Assembly: GCA_965203535.1 (NCBI GenBank)
Contig: OZ241897.1
Span: 4,278,001-4,342,000 of the forward strand
DNA from: JAJDTT01 sp022827025
GTDB taxonomy: Bacteria; Acidobacteriota; UBA6911; RPQK01; JAJDTT01
Direction of reading: 5' to 3'
DNA: 64,000 nucleotides
Below the pieces are notes generated by a model that saw nothing but the letters and a program-made list of their open reading frames with translations, was not told the DNA's origin and did not search any database. Both the position numbers and the translations under genes were made by a program. Below are positions 1 to 7,788 of the stretch, piece after piece (within the stretch, counting starts at the first letter, position 1; each line of letters begins with the position of its first letter).

Positions 1-978
1 GGCACCTTCGAGAAAGCGAACGAGAAGGCCGGCGTGACCGAGGAGGCTCAGTACTCCAAGAGTCTGGGGGTGCTCTGGCTGGACCTGGAGGGGGACGGCG
101 ATCTGGATCTCTACGTGGCCAACGACACGACGGCGAACTACGTCTTCCGAAATGGAGGCAACGGCGTCTTCGAGGACGTCTCGCTGCTTTCCGGAGGCGC
201 CTTCAACGGGATGGGCATGGCGCAGTCGGGGATGGGCGTGGACGCCGGGGACCTGGCCGGGAACGGACTCTACAGCATCTTCGTGACCAACTTCTCGCTC
301 CAGACCAACGACCTGTACTGGAACGCCGGCCAGGGGGTCCTCACGGACCACACGCTCCAGGCCGGCCTCTCCCAGGACAGCTTCCTGCCGCTGGGATTCG
401 GCGCCAACTTCCTGGATTACGACAACGACGGCCTGCTCGACCTCTTCGTGGCCAACGGGCACGTGTTCGACAACATCAACACCATCAATCCCAGCCTGGA
501 GTATGCCCAGCCCAACCAACTCTTTCGAAACCGGGGCGAGGGCCGGTTCGATGCCGTCTCGGCCCGGTCCGGGCCCTATTTTTCCCGCAAGAACGTGTCC
601 CGAGGTTCGGCCGTGGCCGACTACAACAACGACGGCCGTCTGGACCTGCTGGTGACCAACAACAACCAGAAGGCGGACCTGCTGGAGAACCGGTCGGCGG
701 GGAATCACCACTGGCTGCAGCTGCGGCTCGAGGGGACTCGCTGCAATCGGGACGGCGTGGGCGCCAAGGTGATCCTCCAGGCGGGAGGCCGCCGACTCAG
801 CCAGGAAGTCCGGGCCGGAAGCAGCTACCTGAGCCAGAGCGATCTGCGGGTCCATTTCGGACTGGGCGCCGTTACCCGGATTGAATCCATCGAAGTCCTC
901 TGGCCCTGCGGCGGGAGGCAGAAGGTGCCGCCTCCGTCCGGCGTTGACCGCATCATTCGGGTCAAGGAGCACGAATAG
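1..978 (+). CDS. FG-GAP/VCBS repeat protein with C-terminal ASPIC/UnbV domain (5' partial)
   Basis: The frame is open from base 1, so the 5' end lies outside the window; 325 residues are visible up to the TAG at 976-978. Three calcium-loop FG-GAP/VCBS motifs can be read (DLEGDGDLDLYVAN, DYDNDGLLDLFVAN, DYNNDGRLDLLVTN). Such motifs form blades of an integrin-like beta-propeller. The last ~85 residues, from DGVGAKVILQAGG on, are an ASPIC/UnbV domain, which usually ends these proteins. Members are normally exported, so an extracellular binding role is likely, but the ligand is unknown. The next gene, a TPR protein, starts 2 bp after this stop and its ribosome binding site lies inside this gene, so the two are probably co-transcribed. 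Confidence 0.9.
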   Translation, partial: GTFEKANEKAGVTEEAQYSKSLGVLWLDLEGDGDLDLYVANDTTANYVFRNGGNGVFEDVSLLSGGAFNGMGMAQSGMGVDAGDLAGNGLYSIFVTNFSLQTNDLYWNAGQGVLTDHTLQAGLSQDSFLPLGFGANFLDYDNDGLLDLFVANGHVFDNINTINPSLEYAQPNQLFRNRGEGRFDAVSARSGPYFSRKNVSRGSAVADYNNDGRLDLLVTNNNQKADLLENRSAGNHHWLQLRLEGTRCNRDGVGAKVILQAGGRRLSQEVRAGSSYLSQSDLRVHFGLGAVTRIESIEVLWPCGGRQKVPPPSGVDRIIRVKEHE

Positions 979-979
979 C

Positions 980-2224
980 GTGAGTCTGATCCTCCCGGCG
1001 GCCTGGGGGGTGTTTTTTCTCCTCCAGGGGATTGCCACTCAGCCAGATCCGTTGCTGGAGCGCGCCCTCCGAAAGATCGCCGTCAGCGAAGATTACGTGG
1101 GGGCTCTGGCCGATCTGGAGGCGTCGCTGCGGGGCCCCAATCCCAGTCCTCAAGCCCACTACCAGGCAGGCGTCTGCCACACCATCCTGCGGAACTACTC
1201 CAAGGCGCTCGACAGTTTCCGCAAGGCCAGGGAGCTGGGAGTGCACGGGTCGGAATTGGAGCTGGGTTTCGGCATTGCATACATTCACCTCGGTCAGGAC
1301 GCCGAGGCGCGCGACCACCTGGAACGGACTCTCTCCCTGCAACCTGGCGATCCGAACGCTCTCTTTCATTTGGGGCGTCTGGATCTCAAGACGGGAAACA
1401 CGGGCCGCGCCGCGGAGCGATTCCGCCAGGTGCTGGCAGCTCAGCCGAACCATCAGGGGGCCCTCTTCAGCCTGGGCTCGTCCCTGATTCGCCAAGGGAA
1501 GGAACGGGAAGGGAAGCAGGTTCTGGAACATCATCGGCGGATCGGCCATCTTCAAGGCCGCCTCAAATCGCTGAGTCTCATGGCCGATTCTCCCAAGGCC
1601 TCTTCCGAGGTCTTCGCCGACCTGGGCGATGTCTTTCTGGAGCTGGGCCGGAAGGAGGACGCCCTCAAGGCCTACGAGAGAGCGGAGGAGATCACGCCCG
1701 GAACGGCCCTGACCGGTCTCGGCCGGGGATCGCTGGCCTACGGACAAGGAGACTGGACGGAGGCCAGGACCCAGCTCCTGAGATACCTGGAGAAAGTGGG
1801 CGGCGACTGCCAGGGGTATCTCTTGCTGGGCCTCATGGAAAAGCAGGAAAAGAAGTACGGCCTGGCCCGCCAGCATCTGAATCGCGGACTCGAGCTCTGT
1901 CCCGGCCGCCTGCTGATTCTGGCCAGCCTGGCCGAGCTGGAACTCCAGCGGGGAAACGTTGCCGGTGCCGAGGAATTCTCGCAGAAGATGATCCGGATCG
2001 ATGCCGATTTCGCGGCCGGCCCCTTCTTTCTGGCCTTCTGCCGCATCTACCAGCAGCGCCTGGAGGAGGCCGAGGAGCTGGGCCGGCGGACCCTGGAACT
2101 CGACGACAGGAATCCCAATCACCACCTCCTCATGAAGGCGGTCTACCAGGCCCGGGGTGACGCCGAAAAAGCGCGTCACCACGAGGACCGGGCCAACCAG
2201 CTCCGTGGCGCCTCCGGTCCATGA
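980..2224 (+). CDS. Exported TPR repeat protein
   Basis: The frame is open from 881, but the likely start is the GTG at 980. AAGGAG at 964-969 lies 10 bp before it, and translation from there begins with a hydrophobic leader (MSLILPAAWGVFFLLQG), giving 414 residues. The rest is made of tetratricopeptide repeats with the usual alternation, for example GDPNALFHLGRLDLKTGN and VFADLGDVFLELGRKEDAL. TPR arrays bind other proteins and no catalytic domain is seen. The protein probably works outside the cytoplasm together with the upstream FG-GAP/ASPIC protein, 2 bp away. A TPR gene next to an ASPIC/UnbV gene is a common pairing in Acidobacteria, but the function is unknown. Confidence 0.85.
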   Translation: MSLILPAAWGVFFLLQGIATQPDPLLERALRKIAVSEDYVGALADLEASLRGPNPSPQAHYQAGVCHTILRNYSKALDSFRKARELGVHGSELELGFGIAYIHLGQDAEARDHLERTLSLQPGDPNALFHLGRLDLKTGNTGRAAERFRQVLAAQPNHQGALFSLGSSLIRQGKEREGKQVLEHHRRIGHLQGRLKSLSLMADSPKASSEVFADLGDVFLELGRKEDALKAYERAEEITPGTALTGLGRGSLAYGQGDWTEARTQLLRYLEKVGGDCQGYLLLGLMEKQEKKYGLARQHLNRGLELCPGRLLILASLAELELQRGNVAGAEEFSQKMIRIDADFAAGPFFLAFCRIYQQRLEEAEELGRRTLELDDRNPNHHLLMKAVYQARGDAEKARHHEDRANQLRGASGP

Positions 2225-2248
2225 AACCTGTCGGATTCTGAAGAGTAG

Positions 2249-2281
2249 TTGACATTGTGCATTTGAAATGCATAATGTCAA
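2249..2281 (+). promoter_or_regulatory. Palindromic promoter/operator of the DUF4143 ATPase gene
   Basis: This is a 33-bp inverted repeat: TTGACATT (2249-2256), one unmatched base, TGCATTT (2258-2264), a central G, AAATGCA (2266-2272), one unmatched base, AATGTCAA (2274-2281). The left arm contains a perfect -35 box, TTGACA (2249-2254). The right arm contains a near-consensus -10 box, CATAAT (2271-2276), at 16 bp spacing. A repressor dimer or hairpin at this site would cover both promoter boxes. Its presence also argues that the downstream coding region begins at 2334 and not at the in-frame ATG at 2268, which lies within the palindrome. Confidence 0.6.
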
Positions 2282-2333
2282 TTCAAATACGGTCATTTCC
2301 CAGTTGTCCATCGACACCGAATCCAGGCCCAGG

Positions 2334-3554
2334 ATGCAAAATTACATTGAGCGTTCTCTGGAACCGGTGCTCAGGAGAGCGTTCTCCCAGTTTCCCGCCG
2401 TCGTTCTGACCGGACCGCGCCAGTCCGGCAAGACAACGATCCTTCAAAGGCTCTTCGGCAGCCGCTGCCGGTATGTCTCCCTGGAGCCTCCGGACGTTCA
2501 GGCGTCGGCTCTGCATGATCCACGCAGTTTTTTGGAAACCTGCCCGCCACCGGCGATTTTCGATGAGGTGCAGTACGTTCCCGATCTGCTTCCGTACATC
2601 AAGGAGAAGATCGACGCGAACAGGCATCGGCGAGGGCAGTACCTGCTCACCGGCTCGCAGAATCTGTTGCTCATGGAGAAGGTGACCGAGTCGTTGGCGG
2701 GCCGCGCGGCCATGCTTCGGTTGTTGCCCCTCTCCAGAAGGGAAGCCGAAGGAAGGCCGCGGCTCCCTTTTCCCTGGGAAAATGGCGGGCATCCGTCTTC
2801 AATGCCGGCTTACGCATTTGGAGAACTCTGGAAAAACTTTATTCGGGGCGGGTACCCGGAACTCGTGTCCCAGCCCGAAAGGGATGTGTCCCTCTGGCAT
2901 TCCAGCTATATCCAGACCTATCTCGAGCGGGACGTTCGCACCCTCCGGCAGGTGGGCGACCTGACCCAGTATCAGAATTTTCTCCGGATTCTGGCGGCCA
3001 GAAGCGCTCAACTCTTGAACCTGACGGACGTCGCGCGAGACCTGGGCGTCGCCGTCAACACCGTCAAGGCCTGGCTCTCGGTGCTGGAAGCCGGCTACCA
3101 GGTCACGGTGCTGCGCCCCTACTTCGCCAACGTCGGGAAGCGCCTCGTCAAGCGCCCCAAAGTGTATTTCACGGACGTGGGGACGCTTTGCCACCTCGTC
3201 GGTCTTCGAGACCCTGAACATGCCGCCTCGGGCCCCATGGGGGGCGCCATCCTGGAGACGGCGGTGTTGTCCGAGATCGTCCGGACGCTGACTCATCGAG
3301 GGGTCGAACCGCGGGTCTATTTCTGGAGGACGATGGCCGGGACGGAGGTCGACTTCGTGATCGAGACCGGTGGGAAGCCGGTGCCGGTGGAGGTGAAGCT
3401 GTCCGCCACGCCGCGCCGGGCAATGGCGGGATCCATCAAGACCTTCCGGAAGGACCTGAAGGAGGCGGCGATGCCCGGATATCTTGTTCATCCTGGTGAC
3501 GTTCGCCTGCCTTTGGGCCCGGAAGCGGCCGCGTGTCCCTTCGCCTGCCTGTAG
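2334..3554 (+). CDS. AAA-family ATPase with DUF4143 domain
   Basis: This is a P-loop ATPase of the AAA_14/DUF4143 type (COG1373), 406 residues from the ATG at 2334. Walker A is GPRQSGKT at residues 27-34. Walker B is IFDE at about 75-78. A sensor-like TGSQNLLL follows near residue 104. The second half carries the winged-helix and DUF4143 region, ending in a nuclease-like fold (YFWRTMAGTEVDFVIE, then PVPVEVK) with the D/E-x-K pattern of restriction-endonuclease folds. The cellular role of the family is not settled, and members are often on mobile or accessory DNA. It is a single-gene unit behind its own palindromic promoter. An upstream ATG at 2268 exists but falls in that promoter. Confidence 0.88.
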   Translation: MQNYIERSLEPVLRRAFSQFPAVVLTGPRQSGKTTILQRLFGSRCRYVSLEPPDVQASALHDPRSFLETCPPPAIFDEVQYVPDLLPYIKEKIDANRHRRGQYLLTGSQNLLLMEKVTESLAGRAAMLRLLPLSRREAEGRPRLPFPWENGGHPSSMPAYAFGELWKNFIRGGYPELVSQPERDVSLWHSSYIQTYLERDVRTLRQVGDLTQYQNFLRILAARSAQLLNLTDVARDLGVAVNTVKAWLSVLEAGYQVTVLRPYFANVGKRLVKRPKVYFTDVGTLCHLVGLRDPEHAASGPMGGAILETAVLSEIVRTLTHRGVEPRVYFWRTMAGTEVDFVIETGGKPVPVEVKLSATPRRAMAGSIKTFRKDLKEAAMPGYLVHPGDVRLPLGPEAAACPFACL

Positions 3555-3620
3555 CCGCTTCGGGAGAATCAGGGCGGGGAAATCACGAAATGAAGAAAGG
3601 AGCTTCCGAGCCGGTTAGCT

Positions 3621-3746
3621 CGCAATTCTCACCAGGGGGCGTGACGATCGCGCAGTCTGTCCCGGAGAAACCTTGGCAAAATCCGCGTAAATGCCCAAAA
3701 GCAGATTATTTTTCATCATACGCATAGCGACCTGGTGAGAATTGCG
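3621..3746. repeat. 126-bp segment bounded by perfect 16-bp inverted repeats
   Basis: Bases 3621-3636 (CGCAATTCTCACCAGG) are the exact reverse complement of 3731-3746, with 94 bp between them. The interior is more AT-rich than the neighbouring genes and holds no convincing gene; a 64-codon frame at 3533-3727 looks random. The structure could be a tiny transposon relic (two IS ends without a transposase) or a long-range hairpin. No clear target duplication flanks it. It fills most of the gap between the DUF4143 ATPase and the NHL gene. Confidence 0.6.
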
Positions 3747-3779
3747 GGATAGAATGGCCGGGTTTTCTCAGGCGGATCC

Positions 3780-5849
3780 ATGTCGTTGAGGGTGTTTCTT
3801 CAAGATCTTCCCCGCGGTCACGTGGCCACCATCGCCGGAGTGGGTTGGCAATCGGGAACCGAGGCCGCCTCCACCGACGCGGGTTGGCCCATGGGAGTCG
3901 TGCGCGACCCGCGGGGAGACCTCCTGGTGGTGGACTACCACGGGCAGCGGATCTGGAGGATCGACGGCCAGGGAATCCTGCACCCGTTCGCCGGCGACGG
4001 AGTCCAGGGCTTCGCCGGAGACGGGGGACCCGCCAGGGATGCCCGTTTCGATTCTCCCCATGACCTCTGGAGGGACCGGGAGGGGAACCTCTACCTGAGC
4101 GACCTGGGGAACTACCGGATCCGCCGCATCGATGCCGCCACCGGCGTCGTCACCACGGTGGCGGGGTGCGGGGTTCGGGGCCGGGAAGGGGATGGAGGTC
4201 CGGCGACGGAGGCGCAACTGGACATCTCCTCCGGGGTGGCCAAGGACTCGCAAGGCAATCTCTACATCGCCGACGAACCTTCGTCCACGGTCCGGAAGGT
4301 GGATACCCGGGGCATCATCCGCCGTTACGCCGGCATCGGCGTGGGGGGCTACAACGGAGACGGGCTCCCGGCGCTGGAGGCGGCGCTCTATCACTGCGAG
4401 CACCTGGCCGTCGATTCCCACGACAACCTCTACATCTGCGACAACAGCAACGACCGGATCCGCAAGGTCGACCGCCACGGCATTCTGACCACGGTGTTGG
4501 GCAACCCCTATCCCGTGGGCGTGGACTGCGGCTCCCTCCGGTCCTCCATCGGCGACGGAGGCCCGGCCGCCGACGCCTGCATCATCATGCCCGACGCCAT
4601 CTTCATCGACGCCCGGGACAACCTGTACGTGGCCGAGAAGTACGGGTTCCGGGTGCGCCGCGTGGATGCGGCCACGGGCGTTGTCCAAACGGTGGCGGGC
4701 ACCGGGATTCCCGGGTTCGGCGAGGACGGAGACCTCGGTCCCGACAGCCAGATCAATTCCTGCGAGTCCGGTCTCTGGGCCGACTCCGACGGCACCACCT
4801 TCTGGGGCGATTGCAGCGGGCGCCTGAGAAAGGTGGACGGACGGACCGGAATCGTCTCTACGGTCCTGGGGGGCGGGTCGGTGAAAGACGGCGGTCTGGC
4901 CACGAACGCTTTCATCACGGGTCCCAACGGCATCGCGGCGGGGTCCGACGGCACCCTCTATTTCGCCGACCTCTGGGGACAGCGGATCCGGGCCATCGAC
5001 CTGGAGACCTGGAGGATCCGGACCGTCGCCGGGAACGGCGTGCGCTTCTACGGCGGGGACGGCGGCGCGGCCGTCGACGCCTATCTGGGCAACCCTCACG
5101 ACGTGGCTCGGGGGCCGGACGGCGAGATCTATATCGCCGACACCCGCTACAACCGGATCCGGAGGGTCGATCCTTCGGGACCGATCTCAACGTATGTCGG
5201 AACCGGCATGAGTTACGACAGCGGAGATGGCGGGCCCTCCGTCTCCGCTGCGGTGACGGCCCCCCTGTCGGTGGCCGCGTCGCCCCGGGGCGAGGTGTAC
5301 CTCGGAGACTCGGTGGGGCGAATTCGCCGGGTCGACCCCGGCACCGGGGTCATCACCACCGTCGCCGGCACCGGGAGGCCGGGATTCGGCGGGGACGGGG
5401 GGCCGGCTCGCGAGGCCTCGATTTCCGGACCGTCGGCCCTGGCCCTGGACCGCGAGGGGAACCTCTATTTCGCCGATACCGGAAACCACGCCGTCCGCCG
5501 CGTCGACGTCAACGGACGAATGCGGACCGTGGCCGGGACGGGACGCCGGGGACGGGCTCGCGACGGCGTTCGGGCGGATGACGCCCCTCTCGACTCTCCA
5601 CACGGGGTGGCCGTGGACCGGGAGGGAAATCTCTATATTTCGGACACGGGCAACCACCGGGTGCTGGTCTCGACCCGGAAACGGGGCGTGCGCGTACTGG
5701 CCGGCACCGGTGAAGGGGGCGAATCGGGAGACGGGGGGCCGGCTTCCCGCTGCCGTTTCAACCATCCCACCGGTTTGGCGCTGGTAGAGGGATGCCTGCT
5801 GGTGAGCGATCACTACAACAACCGCATCCGGGCCATTAAACTGCAGTGA
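3780..5849 (+). CDS. NHL repeat protein (beta-propeller)
   Basis: A 689-residue protein made almost wholly of NHL-type repeats. The pattern T-V-A-G-x-G-x-x-G-x-x-G-D-G-G-P-A, followed by a segment like LYFADTGNHAVRRVD, recurs about ten times (for example GFGGDGGPAREASISGP and LYISDTGNHRVL). This is enough for one or two six-bladed propellers, which are usually binding surfaces. No clear signal peptide is seen from the ATG at 3780, which is unusual because related proteins in Acidobacteria are mostly exported. The stop (TGA 5847-5849) overlaps a possible ATG of the following lipoprotein gene at 5849, so the two are probably translationally coupled. Confidence 0.88.
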   Translation: MSLRVFLQDLPRGHVATIAGVGWQSGTEAASTDAGWPMGVVRDPRGDLLVVDYHGQRIWRIDGQGILHPFAGDGVQGFAGDGGPARDARFDSPHDLWRDREGNLYLSDLGNYRIRRIDAATGVVTTVAGCGVRGREGDGGPATEAQLDISSGVAKDSQGNLYIADEPSSTVRKVDTRGIIRRYAGIGVGGYNGDGLPALEAALYHCEHLAVDSHDNLYICDNSNDRIRKVDRHGILTTVLGNPYPVGVDCGSLRSSIGDGGPAADACIIMPDAIFIDARDNLYVAEKYGFRVRRVDAATGVVQTVAGTGIPGFGEDGDLGPDSQINSCESGLWADSDGTTFWGDCSGRLRKVDGRTGIVSTVLGGGSVKDGGLATNAFITGPNGIAAGSDGTLYFADLWGQRIRAIDLETWRIRTVAGNGVRFYGGDGGAAVDAYLGNPHDVARGPDGEIYIADTRYNRIRRVDPSGPISTYVGTGMSYDSGDGGPSVSAAVTAPLSVAASPRGEVYLGDSVGRIRRVDPGTGVITTVAGTGRPGFGGDGGPAREASISGPSALALDREGNLYFADTGNHAVRRVDVNGRMRTVAGTGRRGRARDGVRADDAPLDSPHGVAVDREGNLYISDTGNHRVLVSTRKRGVRVLAGTGEGGESGDGGPASRCRFNHPTGLALVEGCLLVSDHYNNRIRAIKLQ

Positions 5850-7738
5850 TGTCTGGAACCATGAAACCAATCGGCGTTTTCGAATGTACGGGCATCCCTT
5901 GTGGGCGCCCTCCCGCAGCCGGTACGCGTGGCGACGAAAGAGGGCACCCACAAGGGGTGCCCCTACTGCTGTTGTCACTGATGCTCGGCGCATGTTCCCC
6001 CGGGGATGGCGGTCCGGGAGACACGCCCGCTCCACTTCCCGACGTGGCCACGGGGTCCGCGAGCGCCCTGGGCATGACGGCAATGACGGTCAACGGCAGC
6101 GTTCACCCCCATGGCCGTTACACCACGACCTATTTCGAGTACGGCCTTTCGACCGAATACGGGTCGCGCACCGAGGAAACGCCGGTGCCGCCGCGGCTCG
6201 AAGCCTACTATCACGAGACCTGGGACCAGGGTCTCGGGGGATGGGCCAGTTGGCTGACGGCCGAGAGCTTCGAGTCGGGAGGCGCCGAGGCCGGCTTCGT
6301 CCGCTTCTCGGAGCCGAGCCGGCACGATCGCAACCACGACGACGGGATCGGCACGCTCCATCTGACCAAGTACCTCTGGACCGGATCCCTGGGTGCAGGA
6401 GAGGACGCGCCCCGCGCCTGGCTGGGCGGAGGTGATCCGGATCTCCGGGGGGCACGAGTGAGCCTCTGGGTCAGGGGCAACGACTGGCAGCCCAACGGCT
6501 CCGAAGTCCTGTGGTGGACGCAGAGTCAGAGCAACATCGAGCTGGGGCACCAGCAGGGATGGCGGCGCGCCAACTGGGCCTACACCGGCCATACCATCAC
6601 CGATCAGTTCCTGGACGGCCGTTGGAACCTGGTCGATTACCGCTTGCTGAACGATGCCTCGCAGTGGACCTATGGAGGGAACAACCCCACGCTCCAGGGC
6701 GAGAGCGCCGCCCGCTACGCCTACTGGTCCATCGATCAGGCGCAGGCCCACGTCAATTGCGATTTCTTTCACCTGGTGGCCACCGTGGACATCGACAACC
6801 CGCCCACGGGGTCCATGGACTTCGATGACTTTCGGCTCGTCTACCGGAATCATTCCCTGGTCTATCCGTCCAACGGCGGCCGGTTGATCCGCTGGCCGGA
6901 CGGTGCTGCCGAGGCTGCGGCGCAGCTCACCGACGGATGGCGCCACGGACCGGGCCGCACCTGGCGCAGCGGGAACCGGCCGGACCAGCCTCAGGAGTTC
7001 GTCTTCGAACTGGATCGCGAGGTCACCGTAAAGACCATCCAGGTCCATCAGAACCCGGAGTGGCCCGGCAAGCAGGTGGAGGTTTTGGCGTCCGAGGACG
7101 ATGGTCAGTATGCAATGGTGGCGGCGCTGACCCTGCCGGAAAAATCGAAGCACGGTCCCAATTTCGCCTTCGCTCTGGAGACGGGCCTCGCCGCAAAGGC
7201 CCGCTATCTCAAGTTCCGGCTGCTCTCCGGCTACCGGGAGGAGCACTGGGGACTGGGAGAAATCGAGGTCTTCGGCAGCGGCGCACGAAAGCTCCCGGAT
7301 GACGGACTCTATAATGTGAACACCGACCTGGAGGGTCTGACGCCGGGCGCGACGGTCCACTACCGGCTGGTGGCCTCCGGCGCGGAAGGAACCGTCTACG
7401 GCGAGGACCGCACCTTCACCGTTCCCGACAGCCAAAGGCCCCGCGCCCGAACCGGGAAGGCCCTCCACGTGGGGTCTCGCGAGGTCAAGGTCCAGGGCCG
7501 GCTCAACGCCATGGGACTCCGTTCCCGGTACTACTTCGAATACGGGAACAACCCGGCTTACGGTTCGAAGACGCCCGAGCAGTACGCCGGGCAGCAGGTC
7601 AGCCCCCGCACGGTCTTTCAGGAGATCCGGGGCCTGAAACCCGAGACCGGCTACCACTATCGCCTGGTGGTGGCCAACGACGAGGGGATCTCCTACGGCG
7701 GCGACCGCAGCCTCCACACGGCGACCGGAGCGCCGTAA
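5849..7738 (+). CDS. Putative lipoprotein with F5/8-type-C-like and fibronectin-like segments; signal peptide interrupted by a repeat
   Basis: From ATG 5849 (or ATG 5861) the protein has about 629 residues. A lipobox, LMLGAC, places the lipidated Cys near residue 49, unusually far from the start. Residues 13-39 are encoded by the 81-bp palindromic element at 5886-5966; without it the leader would read MKPIGVFELLLSLMLGAC. The mature part has two segments with a FEYGxxxxYGxxT pattern and HYRLV strands (fibronectin III-like), near the N-terminus and at the C-terminus. Between them is a discoidin (F5/8 type C)-like region (FVFELDREVTVKTIQVHQ, then LGEIEVFG). Such domains bind carbohydrates or surfaces. 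The gene follows the NHL gene with a 1-base overlap. Confidence 0.75.
   Translation: MSGTMKPIGVFECTGIPCGRPPAAGTRGDERGHPQGVPLLLLSLMLGACSPGDGGPGDTPAPLPDVATGSASALGMTAMTVNGSVHPHGRYTTTYFEYGLSTEYGSRTEETPVPPRLEAYYHETWDQGLGGWASWLTAESFESGGAEAGFVRFSEPSRHDRNHDDGIGTLHLTKYLWTGSLGAGEDAPRAWLGGGDPDLRGARVSLWVRGNDWQPNGSEVLWWTQSQSNIELGHQQGWRRANWAYTGHTITDQFLDGRWNLVDYRLLNDASQWTYGGNNPTLQGESAARYAYWSIDQAQAHVNCDFFHLVATVDIDNPPTGSMDFDDFRLVYRNHSLVYPSNGGRLIRWPDGAAEAAAQLTDGWRHGPGRTWRSGNRPDQPQEFVFELDREVTVKTIQVHQNPEWPGKQVEVLASEDDGQYAMVAALTLPEKSKHGPNFAFALETGLAAKARYLKFRLLSGYREEHWGLGEIEVFGSGARKLPDDGLYNVNTDLEGLTPGATVHYRLVASGAEGTVYGEDRTFTVPDSQRPRARTGKALHVGSREVKVQGRLNAMGLRSRYYFEYGNNPAYGSKTPEQYAGQQVSPRTVFQEIRGLKPETGYHYRLVVANDEGISYGGDRSLHTATGAP
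5886..5966. repeat. Paired REP-like palindromic element inserted in frame in a coding region
   Basis: Two 27-bp arms face each other: 5886-5912 and 5940-5966, separated by 27 bp. The reverse complement of the right arm matches the left at 24 of 27 positions. The right arm folds on itself with an 8-bp stem (GGGCACCC/GGGTGCCC); the left arm does so with mismatches. The same arm recurs at 30964-30989, 57419-57445 and 62309-62335. The element is 81 bp, a multiple of three, so the host lipoprotein frame continues through it. Confidence 0.85.
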
Positions 7739-7788
7739 TCCGCAATGCCGTCCCGGCTCATACCGGGCGGCACGCCAAGGCAGCGGCC

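Noticed and set aside
962..2317. Long antisense open frame over the TPR gene
   Set aside because: It mirrors the high-GC coding strand of a clear TPR protein; its translation shows no family features.
3533..3727. 64-codon open frame
   Set aside because: Overlaps the end of the ATPase gene and the inverted-repeat element; composition and sequence look random.
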